Positions 51,220-59,650 are shown, numbered from the stretch's first letter. The stretch is 64,000 nt of DNA from Candidatus Woesearchaeota archaeon (GCA_016187465.1 JACPJQ010000003.1:248001-312000); one strand, 5' to 3'. Made by a program: numbers and translations. Notes: generated from the sequence alone by a model not told the origin.

Positions 51220-51774
51220 ATGCTGTTTAATAAGAGAGCTTCTTTAGAAATTTCAATACAGGCTATTGTTATAGTTGTTCTAGCAATGACACTTCTCGGC
51301 TTAGGATTAGGATTTATAAGAGGCATGTTTAAGAACATCCAAGGCACAACCGAAGATGTAACAGACACCGTGAAACAAAGAATTTTAGATGATTTGATTA
51401 CGGGTGACAAAAAGGTTTCCTTTCCAAAAACGGATATTAGCATAGATAAAGGAGGTGCACAAATCCTGACTATCGGGGTAAGGAACAAAAAAGACCAGTC
51501 GCTGTCATACAAAATAAGGTTCAATCCAATATCCGGTCCTGACGGGGCATTGTTTGGCATTGAATCTCCGCCTTGGTTTCAGTATGCAACAAACCAAATT
51601 TATACACTGCCCGCTGCCGAATCAGATGTTAGGAATATAAGATTAAGTGTGCCAACAACTGTTAATTCCGGCTCATACTTTTTGACGTTTGACATCACAG
51701 ATGAAGCATTTTCATCGGGTATGCCGGAATATGTTTACGCTCAAAAAGACTTCTTCATTGTTGTAAGAGGCTAA
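51220..51774 (+). CDS. Pilin-like membrane-anchored protein with beta domain
   Basis: 184 residues. A short basic start (FNKRASLEIS) is followed by a 22-residue hydrophobic helix (IQAIVIVVLAMTLLGLGLGF), the layout of archaeal type IV pilin-like proteins. The remainder is a beta-rich domain (VRNKKDQSLSYKIRFNPISGP) with an Ig-like look. The gene at 55428 has the same design. One base downstream follows a small two-helix membrane protein. The pilin processing site is a guess. Confidence 0.7.
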   Translation: MLFNKRASLEISIQAIVIVVLAMTLLGLGLGFIRGMFKNIQGTTEDVTDTVKQRILDDLITGDKKVSFPKTDISIDKGGAQILTIGVRNKKDQSLSYKIRFNPISGPDGALFGIESPPWFQYATNQIYTLPAAESDVRNIRLSVPTTVNSGSYFLTFDITDEAFSSGMPEYVYAQKDFFIVVRG

Positions 51775-51775
51775 A

Positions 51776-51988
51776 ATGAAAAGACGGCTATCAGAGCAGC
51801 AGGAATTTGAAATCATGAAGATAGTTCTGGACAAGTTCCTGTGGCTGGGGTTTGGAATAATGGCGTATGGGCTTTATTTGATGTACACTTCCACAATACC
51901 TCTTGGTTTGTCGTGGATGATTGCAGGGGCGATAATATTGCTGATATTCACTTGGATTATTGTCAAGCAGTATGAGATTATAAGATAA
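51776..51988 (+). CDS. Small two-helix membrane protein
   Basis: 70 residues with two hydrophobic helices (WLGFGIMAYGLYLMY and LSWMIAGAIILLIFTWIIV), between a charged N-terminus and a short basic end. Starts one base after the pilin-like gene's stop, so it is co-translated with it. No known family. Confidence 0.7.
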   Translation: MKRRLSEQQEFEIMKIVLDKFLWLGFGIMAYGLYLMYTSTIPLGLSWMIAGAIILLIFTWIIVKQYEIIR

Positions 51989-52246
51989 GTTTGTTCTTTA
52001 GTTTTGTTTTATTATTTTGATATTCCGGTTTTTATTTCGTTAATGTGTGATTGAATGTGAATTTAATGTTAATTTTTATTTAGTGGTTTCCCACACGACG
52101 CATTATTTTTATTTTGCATCAATCCGCTTAAAAATATAAAAAATGTATTTTATTTCGTTTTTAATTGAAATTCTCAAGTTTAATGTTTAATCGTTAATGG
52201 GTTTTTATTCAAAATGATTCCGAATATATTTTTGGATTTCATAACC

Positions 52247-52257
52247 TTTATATATAA
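52247..52257 (+). promoter_or_regulatory. TATA box of the zinc-ribbon/NYN transcript
   Basis: TTTATATATAA centred about 29 bases ahead of the ATG at 52281, indicating a nearly leaderless transcript. Confidence 0.6.
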
Positions 52258-52280
52258 GCAACAATACAAAAGCAATAGTC

Positions 52281-52436
52281 ATGAACCGTGACGAGCCCAA
52301 TTTTGAAAAAAAACTGCGAAAATTCTCAATAGTCAAGCAATGCCCGATGTGCAAGCAGTTAAGCCTTTCATTCAAAAACAATGCAGTGCAATGCTCGAAC
52401 TGCGGTTACGAGCAGCAGCTTCCTGTCACAAGGTGA
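52281..52436 (+). CDS. Zinc-ribbon microprotein (51 aa)
   Basis: 51 residues with knuckles CPMC and CSNCG spaced 15 residues apart, basic N-terminal half (FEKKLRKFSIVKQ). A good zinc-ribbon of the type in small archaeal RNA- or transcription-linked proteins. Its stop lies four bases before the NYN-domain gene, so they share a transcript. Function unknown. Confidence 0.8.
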   Translation: MNRDEPNFEKKLRKFSIVKQCPMCKQLSLSFKNNAVQCSNCGYEQQLPVTR

Positions 52437-52440
52437 ATAA

Positions 52441-52947
52441 ATGAGTTCGCATTTCAAAGACCAAAGGGTTGGAGTTTTTGTTGATGTGCAGAATATGTAC
52501 TACTCTGCAAAAAACCTGTACAATGCAAAGGTTAATTTTGCGCAGATACTTAAAGCTGCAGTTGGCAACAGGAGTTTGATAAGGGCGATAGCCTATGTTA
52601 TAAAGGCTGATGTGAAAGAGGAGCAGAACTTTTTTGACGCACTGGAGAAGATAGGATTTGAGGTCAAGGCAAAAGACCTTCAGATATTCGCCGGGGGAGC
52701 GAAAAAAGGAGACTGGGACATTGGATTGGCAATGGACACAATTGAATTGGCCCCTAAGCTTGATACTATAGTAATTGTCAGTGGAGATGGAGACTACGTG
52801 CCTTTAATACATCATTTAAGGCACGCTTTGGGCTGCAGAATAGAGGTTATAGCATTCGGAAAATCAGGCTCGGCACTTTTAAAGCAGGAATGCGACTCGT
52901 TTATAGATTTAGATATGGACAAGAGAAGATATTTGATGTACAGGTGA
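52441..52947 (+). CDS. NYN-domain (LabA/DUF88-like) nuclease
   Basis: 168 residues with the PIN-like NYN fold: VGVFVDVQNMYYSA (metal-binding Asp near residue 15), KGDWDIGLAMD (Asp) and IVSGDGDYVPLIHHL (Asp). The family contains predicted RNases acting on RNA processing. Preceded by a zinc-ribbon gene in the same transcript, which might help target it to RNA. Confidence 0.9.
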   Translation: MSSHFKDQRVGVFVDVQNMYYSAKNLYNAKVNFAQILKAAVGNRSLIRAIAYVIKADVKEEQNFFDALEKIGFEVKAKDLQIFAGGAKKGDWDIGLAMDTIELAPKLDTIVIVSGDGDYVPLIHHLRHALGCRIEVIAFGKSGSALLKQECDSFIDLDMDKRRYLMYR

Positions 52948-52984
52948 GTAAAACTTCATAAATAACGGCAATGCACTGATTAAA

Positions 52985-53308
52985 ATGCTCGACATTGACA
53001 AAGATACTTTTGAAAAAGAAGTTCTAAAGAATAGTTTGCCTGTGCTGGTGGATTTTTGGGCGCCATGGTGCGGGCCGTGCAGGGTTGTGGGCCCTGCGCT
53101 TGACAAGCTGTCCAAAGAGTATTCAACAAAGCTCAAATTCTCAAAGCTGAATGTGGATGACAATCAGGAGATAGCTGTGCAATTTGATGTCAGGGGCATT
53201 CCCTGCATGATTGTATTCAGCAACGGCAAAGAGCTTGACAGGATTATAGGGGCATATCCTGAAGCTGAGCTTCGGAAAAAGATAGATTTGATACTTGCGA
53301 AGGTTTAA
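52985..53308 (+). CDS. trxA: Thioredoxin
   Basis: 107-residue thioredoxin with the redox site WCGPC, the PVLVDFWAPW lead-in, and the cis-proline GIPCMIVF segment, here with a cysteine (PC) after the proline where most have Thr or His nearby. Cytoplasmic. 37 bases after the NYN gene. Confidence 0.93.
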   Translation: MLDIDKDTFEKEVLKNSLPVLVDFWAPWCGPCRVVGPALDKLSKEYSTKLKFSKLNVDDNQEIAVQFDVRGIPCMIVFSNGKELDRIIGAYPEAELRKKIDLILAKV

Positions 53309-53360
53309 AAAAGCTGCAGCATACTCCAAAAATATTTTCAAAACGGTAAGAGGCAAAAAA

Positions 53361-53519
53361 ATGAAGCAGGTAACGCCATTTTTTGAGATTGAGGACATAG
53401 CCCCTGATTTCGAGTTTGAGGCGCAGGTGCTGGAGGAAAATGGCAGAGAAGCTGATTTGCTGAACAAGAAGGGCTATAAAATAAAAAAATCAGTTTGGAA
53501 TGGTTTGATTGCATCCTAA
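53361..53519 (+). CDS. Hypothetical small protein
   Basis: 52 residues from the ATG at 53361 (MKQVTPFFEIEDIAPDFEF); the frame is open further upstream, overlapping the thioredoxin gene. A purine-rich AAGAGG stands eight bases upstream. Acidic N-terminal half and basic end. No known motif. Moderate support from position in the series of small genes. Confidence 0.45.
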   Translation: MKQVTPFFEIEDIAPDFEFEAQVLEENGREADLLNKKGYKIKKSVWNGLIAS

Positions 53520-53557
53520 AGTTGCAAGCAATTTTATAAGCAAACTCTGAAGCGATT

Positions 53558-53968
53558 ATGTACAAGTCAAAACTATGGGATGAGGACAAGTGGGACATTC
53601 ATTCAAGCAGCTACAGCCATTCAAAATACGGAAATGCATTTTCTGACGACAAAAAAGACGAATCAAAGTACCATGAGCAGAAATACGGCTCAAAGGAAAA
53701 AGGCTCCAGCTCAGACTATGCAAGAAATGAGAAAAGAGATGAAGGGGATAAGGAAAAAGACAGTTCTTTTGAGGAATTGGAAGAAAAATCAAAAGATGAC
53801 AAGGAGCTGAAGGAGGAAGACATACCTTTCAAGGCTGCGCAGCAGATATTCCATGAAAGCAGCCATGATTCCAAAAAACAGGAAGGCAAGAAAAACGTAA
53901 AAACAATAGAGGAAGCGATTAAGAAAGCCATTGAAGACGAGAAGAAAGTCATTGTGATGGACAGTTAA
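53558..53968 (+). CDS. Highly charged, probably disordered protein
   Basis: 136 residues, more than half Lys, Glu, Asp or Ser, with an aromatic N-terminus (MYKSKLWDEDKWDIHSSSY). No fold is evident. Ends one base before the DUF1461 membrane gene and is likely co-transcribed. Confidence 0.6.
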   Translation: MYKSKLWDEDKWDIHSSSYSHSKYGNAFSDDKKDESKYHEQKYGSKEKGSSSDYARNEKRDEGDKEKDSSFEELEEKSKDDKELKEEDIPFKAAQQIFHESSHDSKKQEGKKNVKTIEEAIKKAIEDEKKVIVMDS

Positions 53969-53969
53969 T

Positions 53970-54656
53970 ATGCCGGAAAGCCTATTTCTTAGAATTTCAA
54001 AATTTTTAATGATTATTATCGTGCCGTCTCTGGTTTTTTTGCTTATTGCAAATTTTGCCTCTTTTGACAGCTCATTTTACCGAAAGGAATTTTTAAAATA
54101 CAATGTTTACAAGGATGTGCCCCAGGCAGACTTCCTGCACGAGAAAGTCATAAAGTTTATAGATGGAAAAAGTAATGGCATGCCAAATGCGTTTAACCAG
54201 AGGGAAATGCAGCATTTGGAAGACGTAAGAAAATTAATTCAAGTTTCAAAAATAGTGTTTTGCATTCTTGTTATCTTGTTTTTATTGTTAGCTGTTTTAT
54301 CTGCGTTGAAATTAAATGCCAAAAGGCTTATAATAAATTTTTTTGGCAAGGTATTGGCTTTTGGCGGGATTTTGACGATAGCTATGGCAGTTGTTTTATT
54401 GCTGCTAGTAAGCCTGGATTTTTCAATTGCTTTCGAATCATTCCACCTAATGTTTTTTGAGAAAGGAACTTATGTTTTCGACTCTGCAAAAGAGATAATT
54501 GTAAGGCTCTATCCGGAGCAGCTGTTCGTGGACATCGGAATTAGGATATTGGCATGGGTTTTTATATTGTCTGTTGTTGTTAGTTTATCAGGAACATTTT
54601 TAATATTTAGAACTAAAGGCAAAAAGAATAAAAATAAAAAGGAATGGCAATTTTAA
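53970..54656 (+). CDS. DUF1461 integral membrane protein
   Basis: 228 residues with four membrane helices. The FNQREMQHLEDVRKLI segment between helix one and helix two and the FFEKGTYVFDS...RLYPEQLF part are typical of the DUF1461 (TIGR01906-like) family, of unknown function. Overlaps no gene but is tightly packed against its neighbours. Confidence 0.75.
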   Translation: MPESLFLRISKFLMIIIVPSLVFLLIANFASFDSSFYRKEFLKYNVYKDVPQADFLHEKVIKFIDGKSNGMPNAFNQREMQHLEDVRKLIQVSKIVFCILVILFLLLAVLSALKLNAKRLIINFFGKVLAFGGILTIAMAVVLLLLVSLDFSIAFESFHLMFFEKGTYVFDSAKEIIVRLYPEQLFVDIGIRILAWVFILSVVVSLSGTFLIFRTKGKKNKNKKEWQF

Positions 54657-54668
54657 TTGCATATTAAA

Positions 54669-55427
54669 ATGCAACAGCTCATAGCGGCAAACTGGAAGAT
54701 GAACAGGACAGCTAAAGAAGCTGTTTCTTTCATCAAAAAATTCAAAAAATTAGTTAAGGGCGTTAAAGACGCTGAAATAGTAATTTGCCCTCCGTTTACT
54801 ATAGTGGAATTGGTTTCTAAAGAACTAAAAAACAGCAATATAAAGCTTGGCGCGCAAAACATGTATTTTGAGAATGCAGGCGCTTACACAGGCGAAGTTT
54901 CTCCAATAATGCTTAAGGAGATAGGCTGTGAATATGTTATTTTAGGCCATTCTGAAAGAAGGGAATTTTTCAATGAAGACAACTCATTGATAAACAAAAA
55001 GGTTATTTCAGCATTAAAAAACGGCTTGAAGCCTATTCTGTGCGTAGGAGAAACATTCGAGCAGAGGACTCAAGGCAAAACAGATGATGTTCTTGAAGAC
55101 CAGCTGATCAACTGCCTTAAAGATGTTAAGGAAATAAAAGATGTTGTTATTGCATACGAGCCTGTATGGGCGATAAGCAGAGGCAATCCAAACCAAAAGG
55201 CAGCAACAAAAGCAGACGCAGAAGAAAGCCATTTGTTCATAAGGAAAATTCTTGAGGGTGTTTTTGGCAAGGAGTCGGCAATAAGCACTAGAATCATTTA
55301 CGGCGGCTCTATGAAGCCTGAAAATGCAAAAGAACTGCTTGCAATGCCAAACATAGACGGAGGATTAGTTGGAAATGCTTCTTTGGAGCCGAAAAGTTTT
55401 GCCGAAGTTGTTAAAAGTATAAAATAA
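54669..55427 (+). CDS. tpiA: Triosephosphate isomerase, bacterial-length
   Basis: Interconverts dihydroxyacetone phosphate and glyceraldehyde-3-phosphate. 252 residues from the ATG at 54669 (MQQLIAANWKMN); an upstream TTG would add four. Catalytic residues: Lys10 (NWKMN), His in VILGHSERR, Glu in IAYEPVWA; the phosphate loop is IIYGGSMKPENA. Most archaea have a shorter enzyme of about 220-230 residues; this one follows the bacterial pattern. The mobile loop after EPVWA reads ISRGN where most have IGTGK. Would accept the dihydroxyacetone phosphate that the proposed MTA shunt makes. Confidence 0.94.
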   Translation: MQQLIAANWKMNRTAKEAVSFIKKFKKLVKGVKDAEIVICPPFTIVELVSKELKNSNIKLGAQNMYFENAGAYTGEVSPIMLKEIGCEYVILGHSERREFFNEDNSLINKKVISALKNGLKPILCVGETFEQRTQGKTDDVLEDQLINCLKDVKEIKDVVIAYEPVWAISRGNPNQKAATKADAEESHLFIRKILEGVFGKESAISTRIIYGGSMKPENAKELLAMPNIDGGLVGNASLEPKSFAEVVKSIK

Positions 55428-55967
55428 TCAAGGCACATCAACGTAGAACTTCTGTTTTGAGTACGTGTTTCCGCCGTTCAATATATCAATATCCAGTATA
55501 TAAGTTCCGGAAACTGCATTTGGAGGAACCTGTATCCCTATTCCTAAACTGCGTTCCTCATTTTTTTCTATATTTATGCTTCTTGATGACGGGTTTATGG
55601 TTAATAGCGGGCTTGGGGGGCTTATCGGAGTCTTGTCTTTCTTGTATCCGATAGGATCTGCGGGGGTTATAGTTACATCAAAAGACCGGCTGTCAAGCAC
55701 ATTCATTATTTTCAGCCCGAAAACGCCAAAATCGCCTCTTTTTATTGTCCTTCTGTCTTGTCCTATGCAGACTCTGTCAGAGCCTTCGCAGATTAAGCTG
55801 CTGATTTGCTCATCAAGCTCTTCGGTTGTCATGTCAGTAATATCTTTTGCGCTAGATGACAAGTCGGATATAAACTTTATGCCAAATCCAAACAGAACAA
55901 TTGATATGATAAGTATAACCATGAAATTAAGCGACAACTCCACTGATTTTTTATAGAGCATTTTCAT
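55428..55967 (-). CDS. Pilin-like membrane-anchored protein, paralogous design
   Basis: 179 residues: basic start (KMLYKKSVELS), a hydrophobic helix (LNFMVILIISIVLFGFGIKF), then a beta-rich domain with ILDIDILNGG. Same build as the gene at 51220, with helix then Ig-like part. Its start overlaps the lipoprotein's stop by four bases, so they are one operon. Confidence 0.7.
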   Translation of the reverse strand: MKMLYKKSVELSLNFMVILIISIVLFGFGIKFISDLSSSAKDITDMTTEELDEQISSLICEGSDRVCIGQDRRTIKRGDFGVFGLKIMNVLDSRSFDVTITPADPIGYKKDKTPISPPSPLLTINPSSRSINIEKNEERSLGIGIQVPPNAVSGTYILDIDILNGGNTYSKQKFYVDVP

Positions 55968-56794
55968 CCACTTCTAACCAAGAAAACCGGCTTTGACGGA
56001 GTGTTAAATGTTGACCTTATTGTCTCTTCGCTGTACAGGGTCGTGCCATCGGGAGCCTTGCCGCTTGGAACTCTCTTTTTGTAAGTGTAGTCGACGCTGT
56101 ACCTGAATGAGCCCTGCTCTTCCAGCTCCTGCGGCTTGTAATTAAAAGTCAATGGCGTGTTTATTGCTGCCTTCTCGCCAATGCCGTTGAAAAAAGCGTT
56201 TATCTCATTTTCAGCAACAAGCTGCTCCACTCTTGCATTTTCACCGCTGTATAATATTTTTATCTTAGTAAGAACAACAGGGAATATCAGATCCTTTCCC
56301 GCATCGTCTAATGTTATTGTAAAGTCAAAAGTGCCTACAGCAACTTCAAAGGGCTTGTTATAGCTTACAATCGAACTTACTTTGAAAAATCCTGTGTTTG
56401 TTGTGTCCAGCAAATTCTGCCGTGTTACATCCTTTCCATCTATGCCAAAAACGCATTGGCTGTTTTCATTGCAGAAGTAGCGCACATAGGCAGCGTCTTC
56501 CTCCCTCGAGCCCCTCTTGACTTTGCCTTTTCCTTCACATTTTCCATAGTCCTGGGGACAGGTGCATTTGCCCCCGGGCATTCCGTTTTCTATGCTTTCA
56601 TTAATTCTGTTTCCGCAGCAGTTTCGTTGCATGTTATAAGAGCATTTCTTGTCTTCGCATTTGGGTATATAACATGTTCTTGATGCGCAGTCCGGATTGT
56701 CCTTGCATTCTGGCTTTGCGCAGCTGCTTAAGACAACCAATGAAATTACAAGTAATAAAAACAAGATTACTTGCTTCCTCTTTATTTTAATCAT
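55964..56794 (-). CDS. Cysteine-rich lipoprotein
   Basis: 276 residues from the ATG at 56794 (MIKIKRKQVILF). Signal peptide with lipobox LSSC, then about ten cysteines within 80 residues (CKDNPDCASRTCYIPKC and so on), then a beta-rich domain with FDFTITLDDAGKDLIFP. The frame is open upstream to 56899 but the start is set by the signal peptide. In operon with a pilin-like gene: both are probably surface proteins. Confidence 0.75.
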   Translation of the reverse strand: MIKIKRKQVILFLLLVISLVVLSSCAKPECKDNPDCASRTCYIPKCEDKKCSYNMQRNCCGNRINESIENGMPGGKCTCPQDYGKCEGKGKVKRGSREEDAAYVRYFCNENSQCVFGIDGKDVTRQNLLDTTNTGFFKVSSIVSYNKPFEVAVGTFDFTITLDDAGKDLIFPVVLTKIKILYSGENARVEQLVAENEINAFFNGIGEKAAINTPLTFNYKPQELEEQGSFRYSVDYTYKKRVPSGKAPDGTTLYSEETIRSTFNTPSKPVFLVRSG

Positions 56795-56873
56795 TCTGTC
56801 TTGGCATTTCTTTATTAAACTTATATAAATAGGTTGTGGAAAATCGCATGCTCCGATATTCTGCAGGGAAAAG

Positions 56874-56883
56874 TTTATATAAA
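56874..56883 (+). promoter_or_regulatory. TATA box of the 56921 gene
   Basis: TTTATATAAA lies 42 bases ahead of the ATG at 56921, leaving room for a short leader with the GAGGTGA ribosome binding site. Confidence 0.55.
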
Positions 56884-56920
56884 CCAAAGTCAAATGCAAC
56901 TAAAAAGAGAGGTGATTTTG

Positions 56921-57136
56921 ATGCTTTGTAACTGCAACTATAACAAAACTAAGCTTCTTTACAAAATATCAAAAGTTGTAAGTTTTATAGATAAGCACGC
57001 GATACATGACGCAGATAAAGACGGCCATCCATTGTGCGCAGAAGAATACAAAGAGCTGAAACAGGATTTGGAGAGGCATGCAGAGAAATTAAGAGTGGCT
57101 GTTGAAGGCTTGTCCCGAGAAGGAAAATTCGGGTAA
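56921..57136 (+). CDS. Small helical protein, unknown function
   Basis: 71 residues from the ATG at 56921 (MLCNCNYNKTKLLY), which follows a GAGGTGA ribosome binding site; the open frame begins at 56834 but that part is not coding-like. It carries a CNC pair and several histidines (DKHAIHDADKDGH) that could bind metal, and helical ends. Function unknown. Confidence 0.65.
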   Translation: MLCNCNYNKTKLLYKISKVVSFIDKHAIHDADKDGHPLCAEEYKELKQDLERHAEKLRVAVEGLSREGKFG

Positions 57137-57157
57137 ACATATAAGGCTACTATAAAT

Positions 57158-57643
57158 TTAATTTTCAAGCAAAGCCTTAAACACCTGTTCCATCAGATTA
57201 TCATAAACTTCTTGGTAAGGCTGTGCCATTACTTGAGCAATCTCATCATCTGATGTAAGGTGAGCAACTGCTGTTTTTCTAAAACGGCGTCTCTGTATTT
57301 CTTGTTTTGGAATAGTCACCCAAGTCTTTGTGCCTATGTAGATTACCAAACTCTCTAATTCCCCGTTTAGATCTAATTCTTTGATTAAATATCCGACATG
57401 GTGCTCTAAGCTTGGTGCTACCTTAACAGCCAAAAGAGAATTTGGAGATTGTACTGCCGCTCCTCCTTGTCCATAATCATAAAATTCAATTTCTAACTTT
57501 CTTCCATCAGGAAGTTGTCTTTTAAGTTTATAGTTCGCAAAAGGTCTCTCAGCCGCTTCTGCTAAAACTTCTAAGGTTTGGTCTCTGGTACCATGTTCAA
57601 GAACGTATCTGGCAATATCTTTTGAAAATTGCATTGTTGCCAT
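57158..57643 (-). CDS. Hypothetical protein
   Basis: 161 residues with alternating strands and helices; RQLPDGRKLEIEFYDYGQGG is the most distinctive part. No recognised domain, no membrane segment. Convergent with the small gene at 56921. The composition looks coding. Confidence 0.6.
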   Translation of the reverse strand: MATMQFSKDIARYVLEHGTRDQTLEVLAEAAERPFANYKLKRQLPDGRKLEIEFYDYGQGGAAVQSPNSLLAVKVAPSLEHHVGYLIKELDLNGELESLVIYIGTKTWVTIPKQEIQRRRFRKTAVAHLTSDDEIAQVMAQPYQEVYDNLMEQVFKALLEN

Positions 57644-57745
57644 ATTATAATAAAGTTTCCGTCTATTTTTTAAATGTTTTTAAAATAAACTTCAAATTTT
57701 CAGAAAAGCATTTAAATTGGCCTGTAAAACTGACTTCTTCTATTT

Positions 57746-57849
57746 GGGCCCATAGCTCAGCCTGCTTAGAGCACCTGTCTAAACATAGCGGTGAAACTCT
57801 TAAGTAGGAAGAAATCAGGGGGTCGTGGGTTGAAATCCCACTGGGCCCA
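57746..57849 (+). tRNA. tRNA, probably Lys(CTT), with two short introns
   Basis: Acceptor GGGCCCA pairs with TGGGCCC (57842-57848), D-stem GCTC/GAGC, T-stem GTGGG/CCCAC, variable loop GGGTC, discriminator A. The anticodon arm works if two inserts are removed, 57778-57795 (18 nt) and 57803-57813 (11 nt): then CCTGA-CTCTTAA-TCAGG forms a perfect stem with anticodon CTT, as in archaeal tRNA-Lys. A single intron would leave anticodon AAA and a T-T mismatch. Position 19 is C and position 56 is G, an inverted form of the normally conserved G19-C56 pair. A TATA-like TTTAAAT lies at 57711-57717. No CCA is encoded. Confidence 0.88.
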
Positions 57850-57903
57850 TTAATCTTCTATAATGCGGTTAAATTTAAGTATTGCATAATATTACCAAAT
57901 TAC

Positions 57904-58992
57904 ATGGTTCAAGATGTTTTTATAATTGGCGCTACAGGCAGGGTTGGCTGCGCCTTAGTTGACCAGATTATCAAGAAAGGTGATTTGGACCCAAACATTC
58001 ATTCAAATCCAACAAGAATAGTCGGCTTAGCCTCAAGCAGCCATGTTGTTCACTCTTCAAATGGCCTTAATGAACAGCAGGCACACAAATTTTTAAATAA
58101 AGAAGTTTCTGGTGGAAAAAATTATTCTGATTTGGCTGAAATTCTTGAATTGGTAAATGGTTCGGATAATGTTGTGTTTGTTGATGTGACATCATTAAAT
58201 GAGCCAATGACTGACTTCCATATCAAAGTGATAAGTGATTCCCGGCACAGCATTGTCACCGCCAATAAAAATCCAGTCGCATTGTCTGGATATTCCGCAT
58301 TTAAACTTCTTACCAGAGAAACCAACAGGTATGGGTACAGGTGCTCGGTAATGGCAGGCGCTGATTCTGTGCCATTCTTGCGTGATTTAAGGGATTTGAA
58401 TGACAATCTGCATTCTTTTGAAGGCTGCTTGTCGGGAAGCCTAGGCTACATTACTTCAGAGCTTGAGAAAGGCAGAAAATTTTCAGAGATAGTAAGAGAA
58501 GCAAATTCCAAAGGATACACTGAAACCCACCCAAGAGATGACTTAGGCGGCCTTGATGTTGCCAGAAAATTGATTGTGCTGGCGAGAGCTGCAGGATTTC
58601 CTATTGGAATAGAAGATGTGAAAATAGAGCCTTTTATTCCTCAAGAGTACCTGTCAATAGGGGATGTTAACGCTTTCTTAGATGATATGAAGGAAATTGA
58701 TACTGCCTTCAAGGCTCGAATGGAGAATGCCGAAAAAAAGAACTGCACATTGAGGTATGTTGCTGAAATGGAAGCCAAAGATTCAGTTATGAAGGTTTCT
58801 TTAAAAGACGTCCCAAAACAAAGCCTGCTTGGCAAACTTAGAGGCACAATGAATATGGTTATTGTTTCCACAGAGATTTACAAAGAAGGCTGCCCAATAG
58901 GGCCTGTGCCAGGTGCAGGGCTTGAAGTGACCGCAAGAAACATAAGAAGGGATTTGCTATATCTTCTGCAGGAAAGAAAAAGCGTTTTTTAA
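57904..58992 (+). CDS. hom: Homoserine dehydrogenase
   Basis: Reduces aspartate semialdehyde to homoserine on the threonine/methionine path. 362 residues: an NAD(P) site IIGATGRVGCALV, TANKNPVA, then the substrate part GCLSGSLGYI and GYTETHPRDDLGGLDVARKLIVLARAAGF, like the C-terminal half of ThrA-type fusions. No ACT domain of its own. Aspartate kinase lies 0.9 kb downstream and an ACT-like protein between them on the other strand. Confidence 0.93.
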   Translation: MVQDVFIIGATGRVGCALVDQIIKKGDLDPNIHSNPTRIVGLASSSHVVHSSNGLNEQQAHKFLNKEVSGGKNYSDLAEILELVNGSDNVVFVDVTSLNEPMTDFHIKVISDSRHSIVTANKNPVALSGYSAFKLLTRETNRYGYRCSVMAGADSVPFLRDLRDLNDNLHSFEGCLSGSLGYITSELEKGRKFSEIVREANSKGYTETHPRDDLGGLDVARKLIVLARAAGFPIGIEDVKIEPFIPQEYLSIGDVNAFLDDMKEIDTAFKARMENAEKKNCTLRYVAEMEAKDSVMKVSLKDVPKQSLLGKLRGTMNMVIVSTEIYKEGCPIGPVPGAGLEVTARNIRRDLLYLLQERKSVF

Positions 58993-58993
58993 A

Positions 58994-59650
58994 TCACCTT
59001 CCAACCAATTCCTGCAGCACATCATAAGCTTTCATTGAATCTTTCTTGCTGAGGATAAAGGTAAGTTCTGCCATTGTGGAAACAATTTCAAAAATGTTGA
59101 TGCTGTTCCATGCAAGCCTTCTCACGACATCAAACACGATGCCAGGGGTATGCAGGAAATCATCTGAAGTGAAGATTATGGTAAGCGCAACAAGACCCTG
59201 CTCTTTATTCAATATCTTTTCCCCAGAGAGGAATTCAGCAAGTTTTTTCATGTATTTCTCATTTATTATTATAGAAACCTGGCTGTTGCCGACTATGACA
59301 TTCAAAGTGTCGCCCCTTTCAAAATTGACAATGCCGTGGATTGTCTTTAATTTTGCCAGAAGACTGTTGGATTTTATAACGGTGAAGTCGCTGATGTTGG
59401 ATTTAAGCAGTATCTCTCCGGCATAGTTGAATGATTTTGTCTTCCTTCTCTGGCTTGAGATTTCTTCTGAATGCCTTCTTAAGGCCATGACAACAGCGGC
59501 CTGATTTGCCTTTTTACCGAGCTCCTTCTCTACATCCGGAGCCATCATCTCCGCCAAGTTAGCAATGCTTATTATTCCCTTTCCCAAAGCTTCCTCTACA
59601 AAAGGCTGCCCGCTTACGATTTTCTTCACAATGTGGCTTACAGTTACCAT
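58994..59650 (-). CDS. ACT-domain-like regulatory protein
   Basis: 218 residues. The N-terminal third is helical and resembles a DNA- or protein-binding part (ISIANLAEMMAPDVEKELG). The last 140 residues look like a tandem ACT pair of the aspartate-kinase type (LNVIVGNSQVSIIINEKYMKKL and SINIFEIVSTMAELTFILSKKD). No kinase domain is present. Lying between hom and lysC on the opposite strand, it may sense an amino acid and act on expression or on the pathway enzymes. Confidence 0.75.
   Translation of the reverse strand: MVTVSHIVKKIVSGQPFVEEALGKGIISIANLAEMMAPDVEKELGKKANQAAVVMALRRHSEEISSQRRKTKSFNYAGEILLKSNISDFTVIKSNSLLAKLKTIHGIVNFERGDTLNVIVGNSQVSIIINEKYMKKLAEFLSGEKILNKEQGLVALTIIFTSDDFLHTPGIVFDVVRRLAWNSINIFEIVSTMAELTFILSKKDSMKAYDVLQELVGR

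Noticed and set aside
57778-57813. Single canonical intron in the tRNA
   Set aside because: It would give anticodon AAA, not used in archaea, and leave a T-T mismatch in the stem. Two inserts give a perfect Lys(CTT) arm.
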